Shown: in pieces, positions 14,409-22,518 of the stretch
Numbering within the stretch: the first letter of the stretch is position 1
Layout of the letters: each line of letters starts with the position of its first letter
Virus record (IMG/VR): IMGVR_UViG_3300010885_024459
Location: 1-38,854 of that record
DNA from: a virus
Strand: one strand, 5' to 3'
Length of the DNA: 38,854 nucleotides
Translations under genes and position numbers: made by a program
The notes under the pieces: generated by a model
What the model was told of the DNA's origin: nothing
The model's input: only the letters and a program-made list of their open reading frames with translations
Databases searched by the model: none

Positions 14409-15383
14409 ATGCGGTATTGCATGACAATCATTCTGCTGACTGGCTGCGTTGATGCAACGCAACAGGCCAGCATTGAAGAAGCAAAGCAGCAGCTTCGCGC
14501 CGCATCGGTGTTCGTCGACGATGAGCCAATAATCCCGAACACTATCGCACTGCAGGCGATTCGCACGAAATTTAACGAACCCTCCGAATCAGAACCAGCG
14601 GTTGAACCTGAGCCGGAGGACACACCGCAACCTGCCTCCGGGCTTCCAGATCCCGCTGGTTCTGATTTTATTCAGCCGGTTCCTGAGCCGTCGATCACCT
14701 TTAGCCGTGCGGTGCAGTCCGGGCCGGTGGCAACGCTCTACACGTCCGACGGGTCGTTTTCCTGCGGTGGTTGTATCACGCAAGAAAGAATCCTTTCGCA
14801 GGAAAAGATTCCTTACGACCTGTATGCAATCGAAAAGGTAAACGCTGAAACAGCCGCAGCGATGGGCGGTGTGCCGCGATGGATTCCATACGACAAGTCA
14901 GCCAGTTATCCGGGAGCGAAATCAAACGAGACGCTGCTAAGCTGGTTTAACACGCTCAAAACGTTTCGCGACGAAGGCACGTGTGTGACGTGTGAAGTGA
15001 TCGGGGGAGCGGTAACGGTTGATTCCGTTGCCGCTGCTATGGTCGTTCACTTGTCAGACGAAGCAGCACAGCAGCCATTTGGGGCACTGCTCAATATCGA
15101 CATTGATGCACCGGATACTGCGACGGCTGCGGTATTCACAATATTTGAAACGGGCCGATATGCAAACGCGACCGCTGGCATCGCTTTCGACTGGTCCGCA
15201 TCTACCCGCACAATCAGCGATACGGCCAAAACAATCACGCTGAATCCACCGGCAAAAATCACGCTGACAAAATGGCGTGCGAAATGGACTGCAGTCTTGC
15301 GGGGCATTCAGTACGAATCTGCGGCACGATCAGTCACGCTGTTGCTTTCAGGTGCTCCTGACCTGACTGTGAGGTTCAAATGA
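14409..15383 (+). CDS. Lipoprotein with a thioredoxin/glutaredoxin-like CxxC domain
   Basis: The protein has 324 residues. The start MRYCMTIILLTGC carries a lipobox with Cys13. A Pro/Glu-rich linker follows (about 58-95). The middle domain VATLYTSDGSFSCGGC (C119, C122) with GVPRW about 35 residues later fits a glutaredoxin-like fold with a cis-Pro loop. A C-terminal beta-rich domain is unrecognised. It could be an extracytoplasmic thiol oxidoreductase anchored to the membrane. It follows the peptidase gene closely. Confidence 0.6.
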   Translation: MRYCMTIILLTGCVDATQQASIEEAKQQLRAASVFVDDEPIIPNTIALQAIRTKFNEPSESEPAVEPEPEDTPQPASGLPDPAGSDFIQPVPEPSITFSRAVQSGPVATLYTSDGSFSCGGCITQERILSQEKIPYDLYAIEKVNAETAAAMGGVPRWIPYDKSASYPGAKSNETLLSWFNTLKTFRDEGTCVTCEVIGGAVTVDSVAAAMVVHLSDEAAQQPFGALLNIDIDAPDTATAAVFTIFETGRYANATAGIAFDWSASTRTISDTAKTITLNPPAKITLTKWRAKWTAVLRGIQYESAARSVTLLLSGAPDLTVRFK

Positions 15384-15697
15384 GTGCGATTTTTTTCGAA
15401 CGTGACCGCACGGAAATCATCGGGGATATGTTCCGCGCATTTGATTGCATGGAGTTACCCGCACTGGCTTGGAGAGACCGAAAAGAACCAAAGGAACGAC
15501 AGAAAAAACGTGCCCTGTGTCTCGCAACGCTTGAGGAATTTGAGCGGGTGCTGGAACGGATCGGGGCTCCGCGAACACGGCAGGAAGCCATCGACGCGAT
15601 CTATCCGCAGGGATTCGGGTACGTGCTGATGTGGTTGCTGTTCCGCGCGATGGTTGCACAGATCGTCGGTTGGCTGTGGGACAGAACGCAGGCGTAA
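15380..15697 (+). CDS. Unknown 105-aa protein with C-terminal hydrophobic helix
   Basis: I do not recognise this protein. The N-terminal two thirds is charged and helical. The C-terminus VLMWLLFRAMVAQIVGWLW is a probable membrane or membrane-binding helix. It overlaps the preceding gene by 4 nt. Confidence 0.55.
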   Translation: MSAIFFERDRTEIIGDMFRAFDCMELPALAWRDRKEPKERQKKRALCLATLEEFERVLERIGAPRTRQEAIDAIYPQGFGYVLMWLLFRAMVAQIVGWLWDRTQA

Positions 15698-15754
15698 CAA
15701 TCAGGAACCATAGAGGGGAGGTGATCCCGATCTGATGGTGGAGAGTGAATAGGC

Positions 15755-15877
15755 ATGGCAGCAAAGCTATCTCCTTACGAGGCATTAGAAAAGGAGAACA
15801 AGCAACTGAGGCGCGAGAACGAGAAGCTCAAAAAGGAACTTGAGCGGTTACATGCTAAGCGAGTAGTAATCAAATAA
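15755..15877 (+). CDS. 40-aa coiled-coil peptide
   Basis: The peptide has a heptad-like pattern (EALEKENKQLRRENEKLKKELERLHAKR). Its AUG is preceded by GGAGAG about 12 bases upstream. It is short but has clear coiled-coil bias and lies in a co-directional operon, so it is likely translated. The partner is unknown. Confidence 0.5.
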   Translation: MAAKLSPYEALEKENKQLRRENEKLKKELERLHAKRVVIK

Positions 15878-15882
15878 AAAAA

Positions 15883-15914
15883 GCCTGCGGCGTCCGGCAA
15901 GACAATCCGCAGGC
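15883..15914 (-). terminator. Strong terminator-like hairpin, oriented leftward
   Basis: GCCTGCGG at 15883-15890 pairs with CCGCAGGC at 15907-15914. On the minus strand it is followed by a run of T (A7 on the plus strand), the pattern of a rho-independent terminator for leftward transcription. No leftward gene lies to its right, so it may stop antisense transcription or also act on rightward RNA as a stem-loop. Confidence 0.6.
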
Positions 15915-15970
15915 AAGGAACGTTCCGGTAATCCAATCGCATCAACCCCCGGAGACCGGACAAAGAAAAA

Positions 15971-16138
15971 ATGACCGATGAGAAAAAAGATGAAGATCAG
16001 GAAACGGTGACGATCGGGCCGCTGAAGGCTACGCTCAGCCGGGAAAACATGCGGACGATCATGCCTTATGTGGGCATCAGTCTAATAATCACGACAGTCG
16101 CCTTAGCAATCGGGGCTGTCGTATGGGGAATCAAATAA
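15971..16138 (+). CDS. 55-aa single-span membrane protein, possibly holin-like
   Basis: It has an acidic N-terminus (DEKKDEDQE) and one hydrophobic segment near the C-terminus (VGISLIITTVALAIGAVVWGI). It overlaps the next gene start by one base (TAATG). The pair of small membrane proteins here is the best candidate for holin function, but no endolysin is adjacent. Confidence 0.55.
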   Translation: MTDEKKDEDQETVTIGPLKATLSRENMRTIMPYVGISLIITTVALAIGAVVWGIK

Positions 16139-16395
16139 TGTCGAGTGCATTCGCTGGCGTCTTACTGTGGGTCAATGCTGTTTTTATTGTCATCGCGACG
16201 ATGGCGGCGTATCAGGATGCGGTGCGGCGTAACCTCCGTGACGCGAAACAGCACCTGCAGATAGCGGGGTTACTGGCGTTATTTTCTGCGTTGATGTGCA
16301 GTGCAGTTCTTTACGAAAAGAAGGCTGATGCGTCTCCAGCAACTGAAAGTGTCGGGCCATCATGGAACGCTTACCCGTCGACCGTCAATCGATGA
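16138..16395 (+). CDS. 85-aa two-span membrane protein, possibly holin-like
   Basis: The start at 16138 overlaps the previous stop as TAATG and is preferred over an upstream in-frame ATG that lies inside the previous gene. Two hydrophobic segments (VLLWVNAVFIVIATMAAY and IAGLLALFSALMCSAVLY) separated by a charged loop suggest a two-span membrane protein. It fits the size of class II holins; this is an inference. Confidence 0.55.
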   Translation: MSSAFAGVLLWVNAVFIVIATMAAYQDAVRRNLRDAKQHLQIAGLLALFSALMCSAVLYEKKADASPATESVGPSWNAYPSTVNR

Positions 16396-16481
16396 GAGCT
16401 GTCTGTCGTTTCGTGTGCAATCTGGTCAAAGCCGTGTGGTATCTGAGTTTCGGTGTTGAGGAAGACGAGGGATCGCAATGA
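16392..16481 (+). CDS. 29-aa peptide, translationally coupled at both ends
   Basis: The ATG overlaps the preceding stop and the stop overlaps the next start, both as ATGA. The peptide MRAVCRFVCNLVKAVWYLSF is basic-hydrophobic, then acidic at its end. The double overlap argues that it is translated, but no function can be named. Confidence 0.4.
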   Translation: MRAVCRFVCNLVKAVWYLSFGVEEDEGSQ

Positions 16482-17083
16482 ACGCATATCAAAAGGCACA
16501 GGCACTGGGACTCAGCGGCACTAATGCGGAAATCGTCGCACAGTTAACGGCTTGCGGTTTAACGGCTCGTCCGATTCAATTATCAGAACTGCTGTTCCTG
16601 CTCAACTTTCGCGGCATGCTCACGAAACTCGTCAGCAACCAGACCGATGAGAAATGGACGGGGACGGTTCTCAGCATGAAGGCGGCACAGGTCGCAGCAA
16701 ATCAGACCGAATCAGTGGCCTCGCTGGACCGCTGGTTGAGTCACATTACGAACCCGCGAAACGTCACATTTGACACGACGTCGCCTGCTCACGCTGCTCC
16801 GTTCTGGGCAATGCGTATCGCGTTTGGTGGCGTGCCGACAATGCCGACACTGGCGGACTTCGACGCAGTCGCTGATTTGGGTGGTGGGTGGCTGTTCGCG
16901 ACGCTGACGGAACAGCAATACGCAGCACAAAAGGCCGCAGCAATCGCAGCAGAAAACGCTGAAACATTATCCAACGAATGGAACGCACACCTGAACGAAA
17001 CAATCAACCCAGCAATCGCCACCGGATCACGACAAAGTGTCATCACTGCAGTGACTGCTGTTCTTGCGGAGTTGTCTGAGTAA
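16478..17083 (+). CDS. Unknown 201-aa phage protein
   Basis: I do not recognise this protein. It is helical and Ala-rich, with GAGGGA before the start. Its tail AAAIAAENAETLSNEWNAHLNETINPAIATGSRQSVITAVTAVL resembles tail-fibre-neighbour proteins by composition. It overlaps the next gene by one base. Confidence 0.55.
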   Translation: MNAYQKAQALGLSGTNAEIVAQLTACGLTARPIQLSELLFLLNFRGMLTKLVSNQTDEKWTGTVLSMKAAQVAANQTESVASLDRWLSHITNPRNVTFDTTSPAHAAPFWAMRIAFGGVPTMPTLADFDAVADLGGGWLFATLTEQQYAAQKAAAIAAENAETLSNEWNAHLNETINPAIATGSRQSVITAVTAVLAELSE

Positions 17084-18255
17084 TGCCGACGACTTCACCA
17101 CTTCGTCCGAACGCGACACTCAATTCAGGCTGGGGCGGAAGTAATCCGTTTACGCTGATTGATGACGCTACCACTCAGCCGACGGCAGGCGGCACAAGTG
17201 ACTACGCATTTTACTCGGGTGATACCTCAGCGGCGCAGCAGTACGGTTGTGCGTCACCAACAGCAACCGGATTGATCACCAGTGCAAAACTGTGGGTGTA
17301 CCTCAAATTTGACAGCAACTCAGACGGTGACATCAGTGCTGTCCGAATCCGTCTGAACGGTGTTTGGCGGTCTGGAACACTGACAGGCAAGCCGTCATCA
17401 GGTGCATGGGGCTGGGCATCTTGCACGGTGACGGGCGAATATGGCGGTCTCAGCAGTTCGGCACCAGCGTTTGAATTGACCTACACGGGGGCCACAATCG
17501 ACGGTGAAGTGTATGTGGATGTCGCATATCTGGAAATCACCTACGATGCAATGCCGACACTGAGCGGGGCACCAGTGATTCAAGGCGTGGCAGTTACATA
17601 CTTTTCAGCCAATCAAACAACACACTCAGTGAATTTGCCTGCAGGTATTACATCAGGTGACTTGCTGCTGTTGTGGTTCAACAAAGACGGAACCACGGGA
17701 ACCATCACAACGCCATCGGGCTGGTCAATCGCAGTCAGCACGATCACCGCGACGGATCAAAGTATTCTGTTTTCCAAAACAGCATCAGGCAGCGAAGGAA
17801 CAACAGTTTCCGTTACGACGTCTATCAGCGAATCAAGCACTTGCATCGCTTACAGGATTTCAGGCTGGTCCGAGGTCGTTTACGCGAGTACGACGGTAAC
17901 CTCCACGATGCCGTATTTCCCACCAGCAACAGTCGCAACTGAAACTGCGGGCACAATTGCTGTCACGATGTTTTCTGGGCAGGGTGCGGTTGCTGAGCCT
18001 ACTGAGTTAAGCAATGGTCCAATTGCATGGACCGTTGCACTGGGAAATAGTGCAGACTCAGGAAATACAGTAGCGGCTTACTCGCAAGCCGCTACTGTAA
18101 ACGCTACGGAGGGATATGAGGTGTATAGCTTCCCGTGGCGATACTCAGCCAATACTTCCGGGCGATTGGTGTCAGTAGCAGTACACGGCACTGCCCCCAG
18201 CGGCGGTGGAAGTGGTGTGCGTTTCGTCAATGTTCGTGGAGGTGCTGACCAGTGA
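17083..18255 (+). CDS. Beta-rich virion surface or tail-fibre-like protein
   Basis: The protein has 390 residues. It is Ser/Thr/Gly-rich and predicted to be beta-sandwich throughout (LWVYLKFDSNSDGDISAVRIRLNGVWRSG; TTPSGWSIAVSTITATDQSILFSKTASGSEGTTVSV). No signal peptide is seen. A perfect 14-bp inverted repeat lies in the coding region at 18066-18099. It precedes a tail-fibre-like gene and may form part of the receptor-binding apparatus. Confidence 0.55.
   Translation: MPTTSPLRPNATLNSGWGGSNPFTLIDDATTQPTAGGTSDYAFYSGDTSAAQQYGCASPTATGLITSAKLWVYLKFDSNSDGDISAVRIRLNGVWRSGTLTGKPSSGAWGWASCTVTGEYGGLSSSAPAFELTYTGATIDGEVYVDVAYLEITYDAMPTLSGAPVIQGVAVTYFSANQTTHSVNLPAGITSGDLLLLWFNKDGTTGTITTPSGWSIAVSTITATDQSILFSKTASGSEGTTVSVTTSISESSTCIAYRISGWSEVVYASTTVTSTMPYFPPATVATETAGTIAVTMFSGQGAVAEPTELSNGPIAWTVALGNSADSGNTVAAYSQAATVNATEGYEVYSFPWRYSANTSGRLVSVAVHGTAPSGGGSGVRFVNVRGGADQ
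18066..18099. repeat. Perfect 14-bp inverted repeat inside tail-like gene
   Basis: TACAGTAGCGGCTT at 18066-18079 is complementary to AAGCCGCTACTGTA at 18086-18099, around the loop ACTCGC. It forms a very stable hairpin in the mRNA of the 390-aa gene. It could be a template-switch product or a translation-control element. Confidence 0.75.
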
Positions 18256-19883
18256 AAATGAAACGAGGGTCAACCTCCGTTCGACGGTTTGTGTTTATCG
18301 CTGACAGTGCGAGCACAACAGGTGCAGGACTGGCTAATCTCACTCACAGTTCGTCCGGTCTCGTCGCATCGTACATCGCAGGCGATTTGAGTAACGACGT
18401 TCAAATCACGCTTGCAACCGCAACGCTGGGAACGTTCACCAGCGGTGGCTTCGTGGCGGTTGACAACACAAACATGCCGGGCTGGTATGAGATCGGTATT
18501 CCGAACGCTGCACTCGATGGCGGCAATGAGGTAGCGATTCACCTGCGTGGTGCGGCCAACATGGTGCCGGTGAATATTTACATTGAACTGGACGCATTTG
18601 ATTACCAGACAGCAACGCAGCCGGTAAACGTGACGCAGTTTGGGGGAACCAGTGGCACGTTTGCGAGTGGTCGGCCTGATGTAACGGTTGCCTCTTACGC
18701 CTCTGGACAAGCACCGCTTCAGCCTACCACAGCAGGCAGAACGCTCGACGTTACGGCTACAGGTGCAGCTGCTATCGACTGGGCGAACATTGAAAACGCC
18801 ACAGCAACAAATCAGTTCAGCGGCAGCTACATTGCTCTACAAAACAACCAAAACGTGAACCTGAATGATGGTGCAATTACTGCTGCCAAATTCGCTGCAA
18901 ACGCAATAACTGCTTCTGCCTTAGCAGCTGATGCTGCAACAGAGATCGGCGCGGCTACACTCACAGCACTGGGCACCGGCACATGGGCGACTGCGATTCC
19001 ATGGAATGCTGCATGGGACGCTGAGGTGCAATCTGAATGTGCGGATGCAATTACGGCTGCTGGGGTGATGACGGGGACATACACGGCTCCTGATAATGCA
19101 ACGATCGGAACCATCAACACCAAACTGGGGTCGCCTGCTGGTGCATCTCTCGCGGCTGATATTGCTGCTGTAAAGACCGATACAGGAAATTTGGTCACTC
19201 GGATTACCAGCACATTGTTCTCAGGAATCACGTATCTTTCTCGATGGCTGGGCGCAATGGCTGGAAAAACGGCCGACAGCACGACGCTCACGGAAATGCA
19301 GGCGACTACTGCAGGGGCTTCATACAACAACACAACTGATTCTCTCGAAGGTGTGAGAGACAGAGGTGATGCCGCGTGGACAACCGCAACAGGATTTGCA
19401 ACACCGGCTAACGTGACTGATGCAGCAAACGCAATTCGTGGCACGGATAACGACACTCTGAAAACGCTTAGTGAACAGATTGATGGTATCGAAGGCGGTG
19501 GTAATACAACGGTGACGGTACTTCCCGCAACAGGCATCGTGGCAAACAGGAGTGCCGGCGTTACGCTGTTACCAGTGGTCGGTGAAACGATCAGTCAGGC
19601 AATCACTGTTTACCAGTCAGACGGAACAACAGCTGTTAATCTCAGCGGTAAGACGTTGCAAATAATCTTCGAAACAATGTCAGGGACCGACGTTGCTACA
19701 GTAAATAATGCAAACATTTCCGTGGGTGGAACAGGTAGCAACGTGGTGACATTTGCCTATCCATCAGCAGTCACTGCATCAGAGAGAACACTGCGGTTCG
19801 CTCTACGTGATGCAGCAGCACCATTAACTATGTATTTGCAAGGGGTGTGCAGTGTGGTTGCAGCACCGAAGGCAGACACATAA
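18252..19883 (+). CDS. Tail-fibre or baseplate-like protein
   Basis: The protein has 543 residues. The GTG start overlaps the preceding stop and is preceded by GGAGG at 9 bases. Its N-terminus (RRFVFIADSASTTGAGLANLTHSSSGLVASYIAGDLSN...GWYEIGIPNAALDGGNEVAIHLRGA) matches a family of phage tail-fibre proteins. The middle has Ala/Thr-rich repeats (DAATEIGAATLTALGTG...), often part of a trimeric shaft, and the C-terminus has a beta domain of the BppU-like type. It would be a host-binding protein. Confidence 0.7.
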   Translation: MKMKRGSTSVRRFVFIADSASTTGAGLANLTHSSSGLVASYIAGDLSNDVQITLATATLGTFTSGGFVAVDNTNMPGWYEIGIPNAALDGGNEVAIHLRGAANMVPVNIYIELDAFDYQTATQPVNVTQFGGTSGTFASGRPDVTVASYASGQAPLQPTTAGRTLDVTATGAAAIDWANIENATATNQFSGSYIALQNNQNVNLNDGAITAAKFAANAITASALAADAATEIGAATLTALGTGTWATAIPWNAAWDAEVQSECADAITAAGVMTGTYTAPDNATIGTINTKLGSPAGASLAADIAAVKTDTGNLVTRITSTLFSGITYLSRWLGAMAGKTADSTTLTEMQATTAGASYNNTTDSLEGVRDRGDAAWTTATGFATPANVTDAANAIRGTDNDTLKTLSEQIDGIEGGGNTTVTVLPATGIVANRSAGVTLLPVVGETISQAITVYQSDGTTAVNLSGKTLQIIFETMSGTDVATVNNANISVGGTGSNVVTFAYPSAVTASERTLRFALRDAAAPLTMYLQGVCSVVAAPKADT

Positions 19884-20230
19884 TGAGATACAAACTGTGT
19901 CGATGTGGTGCTGTGGTAGAGGATCACAAAGGATTTGTTTGTGCTGATTGTGGTGCTGGCAAGAAGGCACAGAACACCACACAGCGTGGATATGATGGTG
20001 AGTGGAACAGGCTAAGTCAAAGGCTGAGAGCAGAGAGGCCACTATGTGAAGCCTGTCTGGTGCATAAAATGGTGAAGCCATCAACAGAAGTACATCATAA
20101 ACTATCAATTGAAACAGCGCCGCATCTTAGACTTGAACCGAATAACCTGATGTGTTTATGTAATGACTGCCACAAGGCGATTCATGCAGGTCGGTCTGCC
20201 GATGTGACACCGGGGGTGGATCGAAAGTAG
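19883..20230 (+). CDS. HNH endonuclease next to terminase
   Basis: The start at 19883 (TAATG overlap) is preferred to an upstream in-frame ATG inside the previous gene. The protein has 115 residues. Zinc-knuckle Cys residues (C6, C8, C20, C23) and the HNH core with C55xxC58, H71-H72, N87-N88 and CNDCHKAIH (93-101) are visible. HNH proteins next to terminase genes are needed for cos cleavage and packaging in HK97-like phages, so this one probably partners the terminase. Confidence 0.85.
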   Translation: MRYKLCRCGAVVEDHKGFVCADCGAGKKAQNTTQRGYDGEWNRLSQRLRAERPLCEACLVHKMVKPSTEVHHKLSIETAPHLRLEPNNLMCLCNDCHKAIHAGRSADVTPGVDRK

Positions 20231-20254
20231 GATATCGTTCGGTCCTCGATATCC
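20230..20254. other. 8-bp inverted repeat between HNH and terminase small subunit; possible cos region
   Basis: GGATATCG (20230-20237) pairs with CGATATCC (20247-20254) around a 9-nt loop. It starts at the last base of the HNH stop. In phages with this gene order the cohesive-end site often lies near terS, so the gap up to 20299 is a candidate cos region. It has no T tract, so terminator function is less likely. Confidence 0.4.
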
Positions 20255-20299
20255 TGACCCACGCCTGTGATTGTCCACAAAACTGAGGAAAAGTTAAAA

Positions 20300-20788
20300 A
20301 TGGGAAGGAAAGCGTTAGCTCAAGAAGTGAAGGAAGCCACCGGCGCTTTCCGTAAGAACCCGCAGCGGAAAAACGTCACCGCACCGAAGGCTGACGGGGC
20401 ATCGCCAACACCACCGAAGCACCTTTGCAGAGTTGCAAAAGCCAAATGGAAGGAACTGGTAGGAGACCTGAAACGGAACGGCGTGCTGTCAACAGACACT
20501 CGCGAAATGTTGGTCTCGTACTGCACGACGTTCGCAAAGTGGATGGAAGCCAGGCAGAAGGTTGAAGAGACCGGACTGGCGATTGAATCAGTAGACAAAA
20601 TGGGTCAGCTCGTCATCGGTCGGAATCCTTACGTGTCTGAAATGCACAAGTTCCGCGAACAATTGAACAAGCTATTGCCTGAGTTTGGATTAACTCCAGC
20701 CAGTCGCCAGAAGCTCAAGAGCATGAATCTCGACGACAAGAAAGAGGATCCGTTTGCCAAGATCATGGAGCGAATGGGCAGGGGATGA
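20300..20788 (+). CDS. terS: Terminase small subunit, P27 family
   Basis: The start at 20300 follows GAGGAAAAG at good spacing. The product has 162 residues. The pattern KWKELVGDLKRNGVLSTDTREMLVSYCTTFAKWMEARQKVEETGLAIESVDKMGQLVIGRNPYVSEMHKFREQLNKLLPEFGLTPASRQKL is typical of the P27 family of small terminase subunits. It recognises the packaging site and regulates the large subunit. It overlaps terL by 4 nt (ATGA). Confidence 0.88.
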   Translation: MGRKALAQEVKEATGAFRKNPQRKNVTAPKADGASPTPPKHLCRVAKAKWKELVGDLKRNGVLSTDTREMLVSYCTTFAKWMEARQKVEETGLAIESVDKMGQLVIGRNPYVSEMHKFREQLNKLLPEFGLTPASRQKLKSMNLDDKKEDPFAKIMERMGRG

Positions 20789-22494
20789 ATAAACGCAAAC
20801 CAGTAAAATACGTGTTGGATAAGTACGTCGACGACGTGCTTTGCGATCGCGTATTGACTTGTGTTTCGGTTAAGGCTGCTGTCTCACGATACGTTCGCGA
20901 CATCGAGCGACAGGGAACGGACGAGTTCCCGTATCTGATCTCTGAAAACATCGGGGCTGCGTGTTGTGATTTCTTCCCGGAAGTACTACGGCACTCAATC
21001 GGCAAGATGGCAGGCAAGCCGTTTGAGTTGGAGCCCTGGCAAATATTCGGTATCTGGAACATTTTCGGATGGAAACGTGTAGAGGATCTGTCACGCAGGT
21101 TCCGTCGATTCTTTTGGTCAATGGCCAGGAAGAACGGCAAGTCGTGCATGGGGTCGGGTTTTGCGATTGTGGGCGGCATGGCCGATATGAACCCGATCAC
21201 GAAAACACCTGAGTCAGTTGCTGAAGTGCTGTTGTGCGCGACGAAAAAGGAACAGGTTCAGAAGGTGATGTACGCGGAGATTGAACGCATGCGTCTGCAG
21301 TCTGAACACGTGAAAGCGTTGTCTACTGCGATCAACAAGCAGATCAGTTTCAGTCACAACGGTGGTTCAATTCGCTGCATCGGAAGCGACAAGCCATTCA
21401 GCGGACTAAACCCGCACATGATCCTGATGGACGAAAAGCATGAATGGCGAGAACATCACCGCAAATTCTATGACACAATGATGACCGGGTCTGGGAACCG
21501 GGTTCAGCCGCTTATCGGCGACTTCACGACAGCTGGTGACGACACGTCGCAACTCTGGCAGGAGGATTACGACTACGCAACGGGCGTGGCTCGTGGTGAC
21601 TTTCAAGACGAAACGTATTTTTCCTACGTATTTGAACTGGATGAGCATGACGATCCGCTGAACGAAAACCTGTGGATAAAAGCGAACCCCAATATTGGCG
21701 TTTCGATCTCAATGCAGTATCTGCGGGAGGAAGCCGCGCAGGCAAAAACGTCTCCGGTAGCACTAAATCGCTTTACTAGGTTTCACTGTAACCGAAAGGT
21801 TTCGTCATACGATCGCCTGATTCTTCCTGATGACTGGGACGCAAACGCGGACGAGCCGTCTGACTGGTCGAACGCAGATGTTGTCACTGCAGGCATCGAC
21901 CTCGGTGGACGGGATGACCTGGCATCATATGGTGTCGTTGCGCGGTTTCCGATGGACGAGGATGAGGAGGGAAACACCGTTTGGAGATACGAAGCGTTTT
22001 CAAGGTCATTCATTGCTGAAGATACGCATCGCAATCTGAAACATCAGCCGTGGGCGGGATGGGTAGCCGGCAAGCAACTGAACGTGCATCGATACACGAC
22101 CGCAGCACTGCGAGACGCACTGCTGAAAGACGCTGAGCGGTTTGGAATTCGTGCAGTAGCATATGACCCATATAACGCGGCACAATTGGGCGATGAATTA
22201 GAGCAAACCGGGCTTGAAGTTATTAAGATGCCTCAGAATGAATACCACTTCAATGAGCCAATTGAGGAACTTCTGTCAGCGATTCGCGAACATCGATTTC
22301 GCCCGGATTCAAGCGACAATATCCTACGGTGGTGTGCCCTAAATGCGATGGTCAAGAAAAATGGCCAGGGCAAGATGATGTTCGATAAACGAAACTCTAA
22401 AGAAAAAATCGATGCCATTGTCGCAACTGCGATGGGTCTGCGTTTAGCAATGCTTGCTCCTTCCCGTCCGTCTGGTTCTCTGTTCATTCATTAA
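20785..22494 (+). CDS. terL: Terminase large subunit
   Basis: The protein has 569 residues. Its ATPase has the Walker A motif ARKNGKS (114-120) and Walker B ILMDE (212-216). The nuclease domain begins with AGIDLGGRDDLAS (D371) and later has VAYDPYNAAQLGDEL. These are the two functions of the packaging motor: ATP-driven DNA translocation and cleavage of concatemers. The length fits the YmfN-like/HK97 group. It follows terS with a 4-nt overlap and precedes the portal gene. Confidence 0.95.
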   Translation: MNKRKPVKYVLDKYVDDVLCDRVLTCVSVKAAVSRYVRDIERQGTDEFPYLISENIGAACCDFFPEVLRHSIGKMAGKPFELEPWQIFGIWNIFGWKRVEDLSRRFRRFFWSMARKNGKSCMGSGFAIVGGMADMNPITKTPESVAEVLLCATKKEQVQKVMYAEIERMRLQSEHVKALSTAINKQISFSHNGGSIRCIGSDKPFSGLNPHMILMDEKHEWREHHRKFYDTMMTGSGNRVQPLIGDFTTAGDDTSQLWQEDYDYATGVARGDFQDETYFSYVFELDEHDDPLNENLWIKANPNIGVSISMQYLREEAAQAKTSPVALNRFTRFHCNRKVSSYDRLILPDDWDANADEPSDWSNADVVTAGIDLGGRDDLASYGVVARFPMDEDEEGNTVWRYEAFSRSFIAEDTHRNLKHQPWAGWVAGKQLNVHRYTTAALRDALLKDAERFGIRAVAYDPYNAAQLGDELEQTGLEVIKMPQNEYHFNEPIEELLSAIREHRFRPDSSDNILRWCALNAMVKKNGQGKMMFDKRNSKEKIDAIVATAMGLRLAMLAPSRPSGSLFIH

Positions 22495-22518
22495 ATAGGG
22501 TGAGTTGGAAAAACAAAA

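Noticed and set aside
15971-16395. Complete lysis cassette
   Set aside because: Small membrane proteins could be holins, but no endolysin or clear spanin pair is found next to them.
18827-19537. Long open frame on the minus strand inside the tail-fibre gene
   Set aside because: It mirrors the codon bias of the plus-strand gene, lies fully inside it, and has no ribosome binding site or family pattern.
17083-19883. Diversity-generating retroelement target in the tail genes
   Set aside because: No reverse transcriptase or template-repeat copy was seen in this window.
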